The notes beneath the pieces were generated by a model. The model did no database searches, had not been told where the DNA came from, and saw only the letters and a list, made by a program, of their open reading frames with translations. Source: Lachnospiraceae bacterium UBA3785 (GTDB lineage: Bacteria; Bacillota; Clostridia; Lachnospirales; Lachnospiraceae). Taken from it: a DNA stretch of 7,316 nucleotides. Position numbers and translations under genes: made by a program. How positions within the stretch are numbered: the stretch's first letter is position 1; every line of letters starts with the position of its first letter. Where the stretch lies: assembly GCA_002369495.1 (NCBI GenBank), contig DFFD01000253.1:1-7316 (forward strand), written 5' to 3'. Positions 1 to 6,373 of this stretch are shown here, piece after piece.

Positions 1-504
1 AAGAACTACTTCCCGGCAGTCGAAAAAGGTCTGCAGGAATCCGTCGTGAAGGGCCCGCTGGCCGGTTATCCGGTCGTCGGCGTCAAGGCTACGCTGTATG
101 ACGGTTCCTACCATCCGGTCGACTCCTCCGAGCAGGCATTCAAGACCGCGACCCACCTTGCCTTCAAGGACGGCTTCATGAAGGCTGGCCCGGTCCTCCT
201 TGAGCCGATCGTCAACCTGAAAGTCAAGGTCCGCGACAAGTTCACCGGCGACGTCATGGGCGACCTCAACAAGAGACGCGGACGTGTCCTCGGCATGAAC
301 CCGGACCACAAGGGCAATACGATCGTCGAGGCCGACATCCCGCAGATGGAGCTTTACGGCTACGGCACGGTCCTTCGCTCCATGACCGGCGGTCAGGGCG
401 AGTTCTCCTACGAGTTTGCGCGCTACGAGCAGGCTCCGGCGGATGTCCAGGAGAAGCAGATCAAGGATCGCGCGGAGCAGGTTGCTTCGAACGACGAAGA
501 CTGA
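1..504 (+). CDS. fusA: Elongation factor G-like translational GTPase, C-terminal part (5' end outside window)
   Basis: The reading frame is open from the first base and ends at TGA (502-504), giving the last 167 residues of a protein whose GTPase domains lie off the left edge. The visible part matches the end of EF-G domain IV (NYFPAVEKGLQES, then GPLAGYPVVGVKATLYDGSYH) and all of domain V (LEPIVNLKVKV, the GDLNKRRGRVLGM segment, then YGYGTVLRSMTGGQGEFSYE). EF-G drives ribosomal translocation, or ribosome recycling with RRF, using GTP in the cytoplasm. The end differs from canonical FusA. After the GxGxFxxEF segment it reads ARYEQAPADVQEK, where classical EF-G usually has a HYEEVP-type sequence, and it has a charged tail. 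This resembles the second EF-G-like paralogue found in many Clostridia, so it may not be the main translocase. The first in-frame ATG inside the window (46) is internal, not the start. Family assignment is firm; the exact paralogue is an inference. Confidence 0.9.
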   Translation, partial: KNYFPAVEKGLQESVVKGPLAGYPVVGVKATLYDGSYHPVDSSEQAFKTATHLAFKDGFMKAGPVLLEPIVNLKVKVRDKFTGDVMGDLNKRRGRVLGMNPDHKGNTIVEADIPQMELYGYGTVLRSMTGGQGEFSYEFARYEQAPADVQEKQIKDRAEQVASNDED

Positions 505-511
505 TCAATGA

Positions 512-555
512 AAATAATAAAGGCGCGGCCCCGCGGGGCCGCGCTTTTATTGTTT
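512..555. terminator. Bidirectional rho-independent terminator between convergent genes
   Basis: A perfect 10-bp GC stem (523-532 GCGCGGCCCC pairing with 535-544 GGGGCCGCGC) has a minimal GC loop. It is preceded by an A-rich tract (511-521) and followed by TTTTATTGTTT (545-555), so a U-rich tail is made in either direction. The flanks extend the pairing mostly through A-T pairs. It begins just after the EF-G-like stop codon and its far edge overlaps the prs stop (554-556 on the minus strand), as expected for a terminator shared by two convergent genes. Confidence 0.9.
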
Positions 556-1780
556 ATTCAATTTCGTCGGCAAGACCGAATCCGATGTTTTCCTCATCTT
601 CCCTGTCGATGGAAGAACGGAGATGGCTCAGCGTCTTGGAGATCTTGGAGGTCGTGCTCTTGATCGTCGAGATCGACTGGTCGTGGTTTAATGTGTGGAT
701 GATATTTGCCATGTACTTGTACATGTTGGCGCAGGCGAAGTATGGCTTTTTGTAGAGTTCAGGCGGGAGATAGGTGAGGTTCGTCGTGATCAGCTTGTCG
801 AAATAACCCTTCTCGTAGAACTCGTCGAACACGCCGAAGCCTTCCGTGAAGAGGCCGAAGGATGTGCAGATGAAGACTCTCTTCGCGCCGCGCTCCTTGA
901 TCTGCCTGCAGACGTCCACCATGGAGCCGCCCGAGGCGATCATGTCGTCGATGACGACGCAGTCTTTGCCTTTGACGGTGTCGCCGAGGAACTCATGAGC
1001 GACGATCGGGTTCTTGCCGTCGACGACTTTGGAGTAGTCGCGTCTCTTGTAGAAGGTGCCCATGTCGGCGCCGAGGATATTGGCGAAATAGACCGCGCGG
1101 TCCATCGCGCCTTCGTCCGGGCTGATGACCATGAAATGTTCCTTGTCGAACTGGATGTCCGGGACCGCCTTGAGGAGAGCCTTCAGGAACTGGTAGGTGG
1201 GCATGAAGTTGTCGAAGCTGATGAGCGGGATCGCGTCCATGACGCGGGGATCGTGGGCGTCGAAGGTGACGATGTTGGAGACGCCGTAGTCGGCGAGCTC
1301 GCGGAGCGCCATCGCGCAGTCGAGGGACTCGCGGGAGGTGCGCCTGTGCTGGCGGCTCTCATAGAGGAAGGGAAGGACGACCGAGATCCGGTGGGCCTTG
1401 CCGCTGACGGCGGAGATGACGCGTTTGATGTCCTGGAAATAGTTGTCCGGCGACATGTGGTTCTCGTGGCCGCAGACCTTGAAGGTCTCGGTATAGTTGG
1501 TGACGTCGCCGATGATGAAGAGGTCGGTGCCGCGGATCGAAGCTTCGAGGCGGACATTGCCCTCGCCGGTACCGAAGCGGGAGTAGTGGACGGGGATCAG
1601 GTAGCTGGGTTCGAGGTAGCCGGGGCACATTTCAAGGTCTTTATTTTTCCTTGCGAGGTCCCTTCTTCGCCTGATAAGGTACTGGTTGACGGCGTCAGCC
1701 ATTTCCTTGCTTCCCCTGAGGCTGATAATTTTGAGCGGTGCAACTGGCATGGTCGTTTTAACTGGCGTGGGTGCAGGCAT
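554..1780 (-). CDS. prs: Ribose-phosphate pyrophosphokinase (PRPP synthetase), long clostridial form
   Basis: The enzyme transfers pyrophosphate from ATP to ribose 5-phosphate, making PRPP for purine, pyrimidine, histidine, tryptophan and NAD synthesis. The 408 residues are about 90 more than the usual ~315. Recognisable blocks in order: PFLYESRQHRRTSRES (137-152), matching the ATP-site PYxxxxRQDRxxxxRE segment; FDAHDP (173-178), in place of the usual DLH; SPDEGAMDRA (220-229); the catalytic flexible-loop residues KRR (245-247); and the PRPP loop VVIDDMIASGGSM (275-287). That loop differs from the textbook VxVDDxIDTGGT by Asp to Ala and Thr to Ser, while DD and GG are kept. Extra sequence lies at the N-terminus (about 1-60), around 100-125, and as a polar tail (about 365-408). 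The ATG at 1780 is supported by GGAGG (minus strand, 1787-1791) six bases upstream. It is convergent with the EF-G-like gene and divergent from the DUF512 gene. The family is clear. That it is the cell's main Prs is likely but not proven. Confidence 0.93.
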   Translation of the reverse strand: MPAPTPVKTTMPVAPLKIISLRGSKEMADAVNQYLIRRRRDLARKNKDLEMCPGYLEPSYLIPVHYSRFGTGEGNVRLEASIRGTDLFIIGDVTNYTETFKVCGHENHMSPDNYFQDIKRVISAVSGKAHRISVVLPFLYESRQHRRTSRESLDCAMALRELADYGVSNIVTFDAHDPRVMDAIPLISFDNFMPTYQFLKALLKAVPDIQFDKEHFMVISPDEGAMDRAVYFANILGADMGTFYKRRDYSKVVDGKNPIVAHEFLGDTVKGKDCVVIDDMIASGGSMVDVCRQIKERGAKRVFICTSFGLFTEGFGVFDEFYEKGYFDKLITTNLTYLPPELYKKPYFACANMYKYMANIIHTLNHDQSISTIKSTTSKISKTLSHLRSSIDREDEENIGFGLADEIE

Positions 1781-1817
1781 GCATTTCCTCCGATCGGTGA
1801 AATATATTGATATAAAG

Positions 1818-1836
1818 AAGCGGCGAAAGCCCGCTT
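1818..1836 (-). other. Predicted hairpin at the 5' end of the prs leader
   Basis: Read on the minus strand the leader starts AAGCGGGCTTTCGCCGCTT. AAGCGG (1836-1831) pairs with CCGCTT (1823-1818) around a 7-base loop; an alternative fold pairs GGC with GCC and bulges one G. The start of this hairpin coincides, within a base or two, with the transcription start expected from the -10 box at 1843-1848. A 5'-terminal stem can protect an mRNA from decay. No gene reads into it on the plus strand, so it is not an obvious terminator. The role is inferred. Confidence 0.45.
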
Positions 1837-1842
1837 ATACTC

Positions 1843-1871
1843 TTTATAGCACATTTTCCGGCCGGAAACAA
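1843..1871 (-). promoter_or_regulatory. Probable sigma-A promoter for prs (extended -10)
   Basis: On the minus strand TTGTTT (1871-1866) lies 17 bp before TATAAA (1848-1843), and the -10 is preceded by TGC, an extended -10 TGn element (1851-1849). The -10 matches consensus at 5 of 6 bases, but the -35 at only 3 of 6. Predicted transcription starts near 1836, about 55 bases before the prs start codon. A 14-bp palindrome fills most of the spacer. Confidence 0.6.
1855..1868. repeat. Perfect 14-bp palindrome TTTCCGGCCGGAAA, possible operator
   Basis: TTTCCGG is followed directly by its reverse complement CCGGAAA, with no central gap. It lies between and partly over the -35 of the predicted prs promoter, where a bound repressor would block RNA polymerase. 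It could equally be a chance GC-rich palindrome. No known regulator was matched to it. Confidence 0.5.
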
Positions 1872-1882
1872 CAGGAAGAACA

Positions 1883-1908
1883 AAAACCGGCAGGGTTTAC
1901 AAAACCGG
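1883..1908 (+). repeat. Two direct copies of AAAACCGG flanking the DUF512-gene -35
   Basis: AAAACCGG occurs at 1883-1890 and 1901-1908, 18 bp apart start to start, which is close to two helical turns. The copies lie on either side of the TTTACA -35 element, the second just inside the spacer. The second copy continues as CCGGAAA, the same half-site as in the nearby palindrome. This may be an operator arrangement; no regulator is identified. Confidence 0.4.
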
Positions 1909-1924
1909 AAATTACTGATATGAT
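1896..1924 (+). promoter_or_regulatory. Probable sigma-A promoter of the DUF512-der-plsY-metF-folT-fhs operon
   Basis: TTTACA (1896-1901, 5 of 6 to consensus) and TATGAT (1919-1924, 5 of 6) are separated by exactly 17 bp, and the -10 is preceded by TGA, an extended -10. Transcription should start near 1931, leaving a leader of about 23 bases that contains the GGAGG at 1943-1947. It lies back to back with the prs promoter; the two -35 boxes are 24 bp apart. This is the best promoter I could find upstream of the six plus-strand genes. Confidence 0.7.
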
Positions 1925-1953
1925 AACGGCAAAAGGAAGGACGGAGGTTTCTC

Positions 1954-3414
1954 GTGAGTGCCGGGCATAAAATCAAACGGGTAATACCCGGCGGGATCGC
2001 CGAGGAGATGGGCGTTGAGCCGGGAATGAGCATCATTGCGGTGAACGGCCAGGAGATCGAGGACGTTTTCGATTACCAGTATCTCATGGAAGACCTGCAC
2101 GTCGAGGTCCTAATCCGCGAGGAGAACGGGGAGGAGACGCTGCTCGACATCGACCGGGACCCGGACGAGGACTTCGGCGTCGAGTTTGAGAGCTCCCTGA
2201 TGGACGATTACAGGCGGTGCAGCAACCGGTGCATTTTCTGCTTTATCGACCAGATGCCGAAAGGGATGCGGGAGACGCTGTATTTCAAGGATGACGACTC
2301 GCGTCTTTCCTTTCTGCAGGGCAATTACGTGACCCTGACCAATATGGGCGACAAGGATATCGACCGGATCATCCGTCTTCGGATGGAGCCGATCAACATA
2401 TCCGTCCACACGACGAACCCGGAATTGAGGAGACAGATGCTCGGCAACCGTTTCGCCGGGCAGATCATGGAGAAGCTTACCCGCCTCGCGGAGGCCGGCA
2501 TCGAGATGAACGGCCAGGTCGTTCTCTGCCGGGGCATCAACGACGGGGAGGAGCTCGACCGGACGATCCGTGAGCTCGGCGCTCTCAGGCCCGCCATGCG
2601 GAGCCTGTCCGTCGTGCCGGTCGGCATCACGCGTTTCCGCGAACATCTGCCGCACCTTGAAACCTTTGACCGGGCGTCTTCGGCGGAGGTGGTCGACCAG
2701 ATCGAGCGCTGGCAGAAGCTGTTCCGGGAGGACGGCGTAAACCCGGAGATCCCGAATTTTGTCCACGCCTCGGACGAGTGGTACCTTGCCGCCGGCCGGG
2801 AAGTCCCGGAGGAGGAGAGATACGACGGGTATCTGCAGCTTGAGAACGGCGTCGGCATGGTCCGGCTTCTTAAAAATGAAGTTCGCACCGCCGTCTCCGG
2901 CCTTCTTGATCACACAAGTTCGCTGTACCGCTCGCTGACGCTCCCGGAGAAGGAGTACCTCGCAGAGCTGCCGTCCCGCGGGCGGCGCGTCACGACGGTG
3001 TGCGGGAAGCTGATCGAGCCGGTGATCCGGGAACTGGCCGGGGAGGTGATGGCTGCATTTCCCGGATTGTCCGTGAACGTCGCTTCAATCCGGAACGATT
3101 TCTTCGGCGAGACGATCACGGTCAGCGGGCTCATCACCGGGCAGGACCTGATCGCCCAGCTTAAGGAGCTTACGGAACATGCAGACCCGAAAGAGGTCCT
3201 CGGAGAAGAGATACTGCTGCCGGTCAACATGCTTCGGGCCGGCGAAAAGGTCTTCCTCGACGACCTTTCGACCGACGACGTTGAGAGCGCTTTTTTGCTG
3301 CCTGTCGGCGTGATCTGGTCGGGCGGCGAGGAGATGGTGCGGTCCGTCCTCGGACTCTCCCACAGGGAGGAGGGCGACCGGCAGGTCTATGAATCGTGGG
3401 AGCCGGAAGGCTGA
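1954..3414 (+). CDS. DUF512 family PDZ/radical-SAM iron-sulfur protein of unknown function
   Basis: This 486-residue protein has three parts. Residues 1-65 are PDZ-like (PGGIAEEMGVEPGMSIIAVN and DVFDYQYL). A radical-SAM-type core follows, with cysteines C89, C93 and C96 in CX3CX2C spacing (RCSNRCIFCF), then DDDSRLSFLQGNYVTLTN (113-130). The DUF512 region includes YDGYLQLENGVGMVR (290-304) and FFGETITVSGLITGQD (383-398). The cysteines should hold a 4Fe-4S cluster that cleaves S-adenosylmethionine; the substrate is unknown. Relatives occur in Clostridia and cyanobacteria, where they are annotated only as putative FeS oxidoreductases. The start is GTG at 1954, chosen because GGAGG (1943-1947) lies six bases upstream and the PDZ domain begins immediately. 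It ends in tandem stops (TGATAA) 33 bases before der. Placement directly ahead of der is common in Clostridia and hints at a ribosome- or envelope-linked role, which is inference. Confidence 0.92.
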   Translation: MSAGHKIKRVIPGGIAEEMGVEPGMSIIAVNGQEIEDVFDYQYLMEDLHVEVLIREENGEETLLDIDRDPDEDFGVEFESSLMDDYRRCSNRCIFCFIDQMPKGMRETLYFKDDDSRLSFLQGNYVTLTNMGDKDIDRIIRLRMEPINISVHTTNPELRRQMLGNRFAGQIMEKLTRLAEAGIEMNGQVVLCRGINDGEELDRTIRELGALRPAMRSLSVVPVGITRFREHLPHLETFDRASSAEVVDQIERWQKLFREDGVNPEIPNFVHASDEWYLAAGREVPEEERYDGYLQLENGVGMVRLLKNEVRTAVSGLLDHTSSLYRSLTLPEKEYLAELPSRGRRVTTVCGKLIEPVIRELAGEVMAAFPGLSVNVASIRNDFFGETITVSGLITGQDLIAQLKELTEHADPKEVLGEEILLPVNMLRAGEKVFLDDLSTDDVESAFLLPVGVIWSGGEEMVRSVLGLSHREEGDRQVYESWEPEG

Positions 3415-3447
3415 TAACTATTTACAAGAACAGGAGAATACGCTAAT

Positions 3448-4779
3448 ATGAGTAAACCGATCCTTGCCATTGTGGGAAGACCGAATGTTGGGAAATCCAC
3501 ACTCTTCAACGCGCTGGCGGGTGAAAACATTTCCATCGTGAAGGACACGCCGGGCGTCACCCGCGACCGCATCTATGCGGAGGTCAGCTGGGGCGGCTAC
3601 GATTTCACGCTGATCGACACGGGCGGCATCGAGCCGGAGTCCAGCGATATCCTGCTCCGGCAGATGCGGGAGCAGGCGGAGATTGCGATCGAGACGGCGG
3701 ACGTCATACTGTTTCTGGTGGACGCGAAGGACGGCCTGGTGGACTCTGACTCCCAGGTCGCCGACATGCTGCGCCGCGCCAAAAAGCCGGTCGTCCTTGC
3801 GGTCAACAAGATCGACGACTATATGAAGCACCAGGCGGACATTTACGAGTTCTATGCGCTCGGGCTGGGAGATCCGATTGCGATCTCCGCGGCGAACCGG
3901 CAGGGCATCGGCGATATGCTGGACGAAGCCACGAAGTATTTTGAGCTCACGTCCGTCCAGCAGGAGGAGGATACGAGGCCGAGGATCGCGATCGTCGGCC
4001 GCCCGAACGTCGGTAAGTCCTCGATCATCAACAAGCTGCTCGGCGAGAGCCGGTTGATCGTCTCGGACATCGCCGGGACGACTAGGGATGCGATCGACAC
4101 GCCGGTCAAATGGAACGGCAGGGAGTATGTCTTCATCGACACAGCCGGCCTCAGGCGGAAGAGCAAGATCAAGGAGGAGATCGAGCGTTACAGCATCATC
4201 CGCACGGTGGCGGCGGTCGAGCGGGCTGACGTGGTCATCGTGGTCATCGACGCGGTCACGGGGATCGCGGAGCAGGACGCCAAGATCGCCGGGATCGCGC
4301 ACGAGCGGGGCAAGGGCATCCTGATCGCGGTCAACAAATGGGACGCGGTGGAAAAGAACACCAACTCCACCCGGGAGTACACCGAGAAGATCCGCCAGAT
4401 CCTCTCCTACATGCCCTACGCGGAGATCCTGTTCGTCTCGGCGGAGACCGGGCAGCGCCTGCCGAAGCTTTTTACCGCGGTCGAGATGGTTCTCGAGAAC
4501 CAGAACCGCCGCGTCGCGACCGGCCTTTTAAACCAGCTGATGGCGGAAGCCGTCGCACTCAACGCGCCGCCGACAGACAAGGGAAAACGCCTGCGTCTCT
4601 ACTATATTACACAGGTGGCGGTCGCGCCGCCGACGTTCGTCATTTTCGTGAACGACAAGGAGCTCATGCATTTTTCCTACGTTCGCTACATTGAGAACAA
4701 GATCCGCGAGGCGTTCGATTTCCGCGGCACGTCGATCAAGATCATCATCAGGGAACGGAAAGACGGCGAAGATAACTGA
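3448..4779 (+). CDS. der: Ribosome biogenesis GTPase Der (EngA)
   Basis: Der is an essential GTPase with two tandem G domains that helps mature the 50S ribosomal subunit. Its 443 residues are the normal length. G domain 1 has GRPNVGKS (10-17), TPGVTRD (34-40), DTGG (57-60) and NKID (120-123). G domain 2 has a second GRPNVGKS (184-191), AGTTRD (209-214), DTAG (231-234) and NKWD (296-299). The C-terminal KH-like domain (about 355-437) contains KRLRLYYITQVAVAPPTFV and FVND. All GTP-binding motifs appear intact. The ATG at 3448 follows AGGAG (3432-3436) at a rather long spacing of 11 bases, so initiation may be modest or helped by coupling to the upstream gene. It ends in TGATAA tandem stops, 15 bases before plsY. 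Confidence 0.98.
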   Translation: MSKPILAIVGRPNVGKSTLFNALAGENISIVKDTPGVTRDRIYAEVSWGGYDFTLIDTGGIEPESSDILLRQMREQAEIAIETADVILFLVDAKDGLVDSDSQVADMLRRAKKPVVLAVNKIDDYMKHQADIYEFYALGLGDPIAISAANRQGIGDMLDEATKYFELTSVQQEEDTRPRIAIVGRPNVGKSSIINKLLGESRLIVSDIAGTTRDAIDTPVKWNGREYVFIDTAGLRRKSKIKEEIERYSIIRTVAAVERADVVIVVIDAVTGIAEQDAKIAGIAHERGKGILIAVNKWDAVEKNTNSTREYTEKIRQILSYMPYAEILFVSAETGQRLPKLFTAVEMVLENQNRRVATGLLNQLMAEAVALNAPPTDKGKRLRLYYITQVAVAPPTFVIFVNDKELMHFSYVRYIENKIREAFDFRGTSIKIIIRERKDGEDN

Positions 4780-4794
4780 TAAGGGGGGATTTTA

Positions 4795-5445
4795 ATGTTG
4801 ACATTTATCGGCAGGGTCCTCAGCATCTGCCTGGGGTACGCCTTCGGTCTCTTCCAGACCGCGTACATCTACGGGCGGACGCAGGGGATCGATATCCGGA
4901 AGGTAGGATCGGGAAATGCAGGGACGACCAACGCGCTCAGGAACTTCGGCACAAAGGTCGGCGTCATGGTTCTTCTTTGCGATATGCTGAAGTGCGTGCT
5001 GGCGGTGCTTCTCGCGAAAGCGCTCTTCTCAGGCTTCGGCCTGCCGCCGCGCCTCATCGGGATCTACGCCGGCGCAGGCGCCGTGCTCGGCCACTGCTTC
5101 CCGTTCTACATGCAGTTTAAGGGCGGAAAGGGGATCGCATGCCTTGCGGGGCTGCTGCTTTCATTTTCCGGAGTGAGTTTTGTGCTCTGCATGGCGGTCT
5201 TCTTCGCCATCTTTTTCACAACCCACTATGTTTCGCTTGGGAGTCTCTGCGGCGCAGCTGTATTTCTCATCTCGACGATCATCTTCGGGCAGGCCGGCGC
5301 GTACGGCATGGCCCAGGGATATCTCACTGAGATGTATCTCGTCATCGCGGCGGTCGTGGGGCTTGCATTTTTCCTCCATCGGGCTAACATCGGCAGGCTT
5401 CTTAAGGGAGAGGAGAGAAAGACCTATCTTTCAAAGAAGAAGTGA
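4795..5445 (+). CDS. plsY: Acyl-phosphate:glycerol-3-phosphate acyltransferase PlsY
   Basis: PlsY transfers an acyl chain from acyl-phosphate (made by PlsX) to glycerol 3-phosphate, giving lysophosphatidic acid, the first step of membrane phospholipid synthesis. It is an integral membrane protein. The 216 residues show several hydrophobic segments (roughly 4-24, 55-75, 86-105, 115-145, 148-166 and 178-196). The three family signatures are present: DIRKVGSGNAGTTN (33-46), GHCFPFYMQFKGGKG (99-113) and HRANIGRLLKGEE (195-207). A purine-rich SD (GGGGGG, 4783-4788) lies six bases before the ATG. Its stop TGA overlaps the SD of metF (GAGGAGG from 5444). plsX and gpsA are not adjacent here; in many Firmicutes gpsA follows plsY. 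Confidence 0.96.
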   Translation: MLTFIGRVLSICLGYAFGLFQTAYIYGRTQGIDIRKVGSGNAGTTNALRNFGTKVGVMVLLCDMLKCVLAVLLAKALFSGFGLPPRLIGIYAGAGAVLGHCFPFYMQFKGGKGIACLAGLLLSFSGVSFVLCMAVFFAIFFTTHYVSLGSLCGAAVFLISTIIFGQAGAYGMAQGYLTEMYLVIAAVVGLAFFLHRANIGRLLKGEERKTYLSKKK

Positions 5446-5457
5446 GGAGGCAAGAAA

Positions 5458-6333
5458 ATGAAAATCACGGATATCATGAAGGAACGGATGTCCCTGTCGT
5501 TTGAAGTGTTCCCGCCGAAGGCCGACAAGCCGCTCGAGCCGCTGCTTGACGTGCTGGACCGGCTGTATACGGTGGAGCCGGATTTCGTGAGCTGCACCTA
5601 CGGGGCGGGCGGCACAAACGCCGGCCGGCACATGGAGATCTGCAAGGCAATCCTGGATTCCGGGAAGACGATCCCGATTTCGCATTTTACGACGATCGGC
5701 AAGACCCGGGAGGATATCCGCGCGCAGATGGATCTCTGCCTGTCCTACGGGATCAACCACATCCTGGCGCTCAGGGGCGATATCCCCGAAGGCTGGGAAG
5801 GGACCCGCGGCGATTTCAGACATGCGAGCGAGATGATCAGCTTTATCCGCAAGTACTACGGGGATAAGTTCGTGATCGCGATGGCCGGGGCGCCCGAAAA
5901 GCACATCGAGGCGAGGACCTTCGCGGAGGATATTGCGCACCTTCGGATGAAGCAGGACTCCGGCGCGGACATCCTCATGACACAGCTCTGCTACGACGTC
6001 GAGGGTTTCAAGCGCTGGCTGGATACGATCCGCAAGACGGGCGTGCACATCCCGGTGGATGTGGGCATCATGCCGGTGCTGAACAAGAACTCCGTGATCA
6101 AGATGTGCCTCGGGACCAACGGGTGCTCGATCCCGCAGCCGCTGGCGGAGCTCATTTCCCGCTACTACAACGCCTCCGAGGAGGATTTCCGCAAGGCGGG
6201 CATCGAGTACACCGTGCGGATGGTCTACGAGTACATGGCGCTGGGTATCGACGGGCTTCATTTTTACTCGCTCAACAAGGCGGACGCGGCGCTCGAGATC
6301 TGCGAGGCCTGCGGGCTTTCCTACAGAAAATAA
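5458..6333 (+). CDS. metF: 5,10-Methylenetetrahydrofolate reductase
   Basis: MetF reduces 5,10-methylene-THF to 5-methyl-THF using FAD, supplying methyl groups for methionine synthesis and, in acetogens, for the methyl branch of the Wood-Ljungdahl pathway. The 291 residues are the normal bacterial length. Visible motifs are FEVFPPK (15-21, with the expected catalytic Glu at 16), YGAGGT (48-53), LRGDIP (105-110, with the expected folate/flavin-contacting Asp at 108), TQLCYD (175-180, with the conserved Gln at 176), GIMPVLN (203-209) and GIDGLHFYSLNKA (263-275). The usual aromatic run after TQ is partly replaced by Cys-Tyr. The ATG at 5458 follows GAGGAGG seven bases upstream, 12 bases after plsY, so cotranscription is very likely. 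No metV-like partner gene lies next to it, so nothing here proves an acetogenic role. Confidence 0.96.
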   Translation: MKITDIMKERMSLSFEVFPPKADKPLEPLLDVLDRLYTVEPDFVSCTYGAGGTNAGRHMEICKAILDSGKTIPISHFTTIGKTREDIRAQMDLCLSYGINHILALRGDIPEGWEGTRGDFRHASEMISFIRKYYGDKFVIAMAGAPEKHIEARTFAEDIAHLRMKQDSGADILMTQLCYDVEGFKRWLDTIRKTGVHIPVDVGIMPVLNKNSVIKMCLGTNGCSIPQPLAELISRYYNASEEDFRKAGIEYTVRMVYEYMALGIDGLHFYSLNKADAALEICEACGLSYRK

Positions 6334-6373
6334 ACGTAACTCTTCACAGTTTTTTAAGGGGAGGAGGCACGTC

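Noticed and set aside
1758..1784. An 8-codon open frame on the minus strand, starting 4 bases upstream of the prs start (ATGCATG)
   Set aside because: Its ATG is only two bases from the GGAGG, too close for efficient initiation, and it has no conserved peptide feature. The prs ATG has ideal spacing.
695..1810. A 371-codon open frame on the plus strand opposite prs
   Set aside because: It is the mirror of a clear enzyme gene in GC-rich DNA. Its product is an acidic, valine- and aspartate-rich low-complexity sequence with no recognisable motif.
3421..3449. TTTACA and TAATAT with 17-bp spacing just before der, resembling an internal promoter
   Set aside because: The -10 would overlap the der start codon, so transcripts would begin after the ATG and could not serve der. 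It is probably chance in an AT-rich gap.
2110..4302. Long minus-strand open frames opposite the DUF512 gene (2110-2913) and der (3418-4302)
   Set aside because: Both lie opposite well-recognised genes, and their products are rich in Asp, Arg, Leu and Val with no domain. They are expected from high-GC third positions.
6340..6360. A T6 run after metF, considered as a terminator tail
   Set aside because: No stable GC stem precedes it, so it is unlikely to end the transcript before folT.
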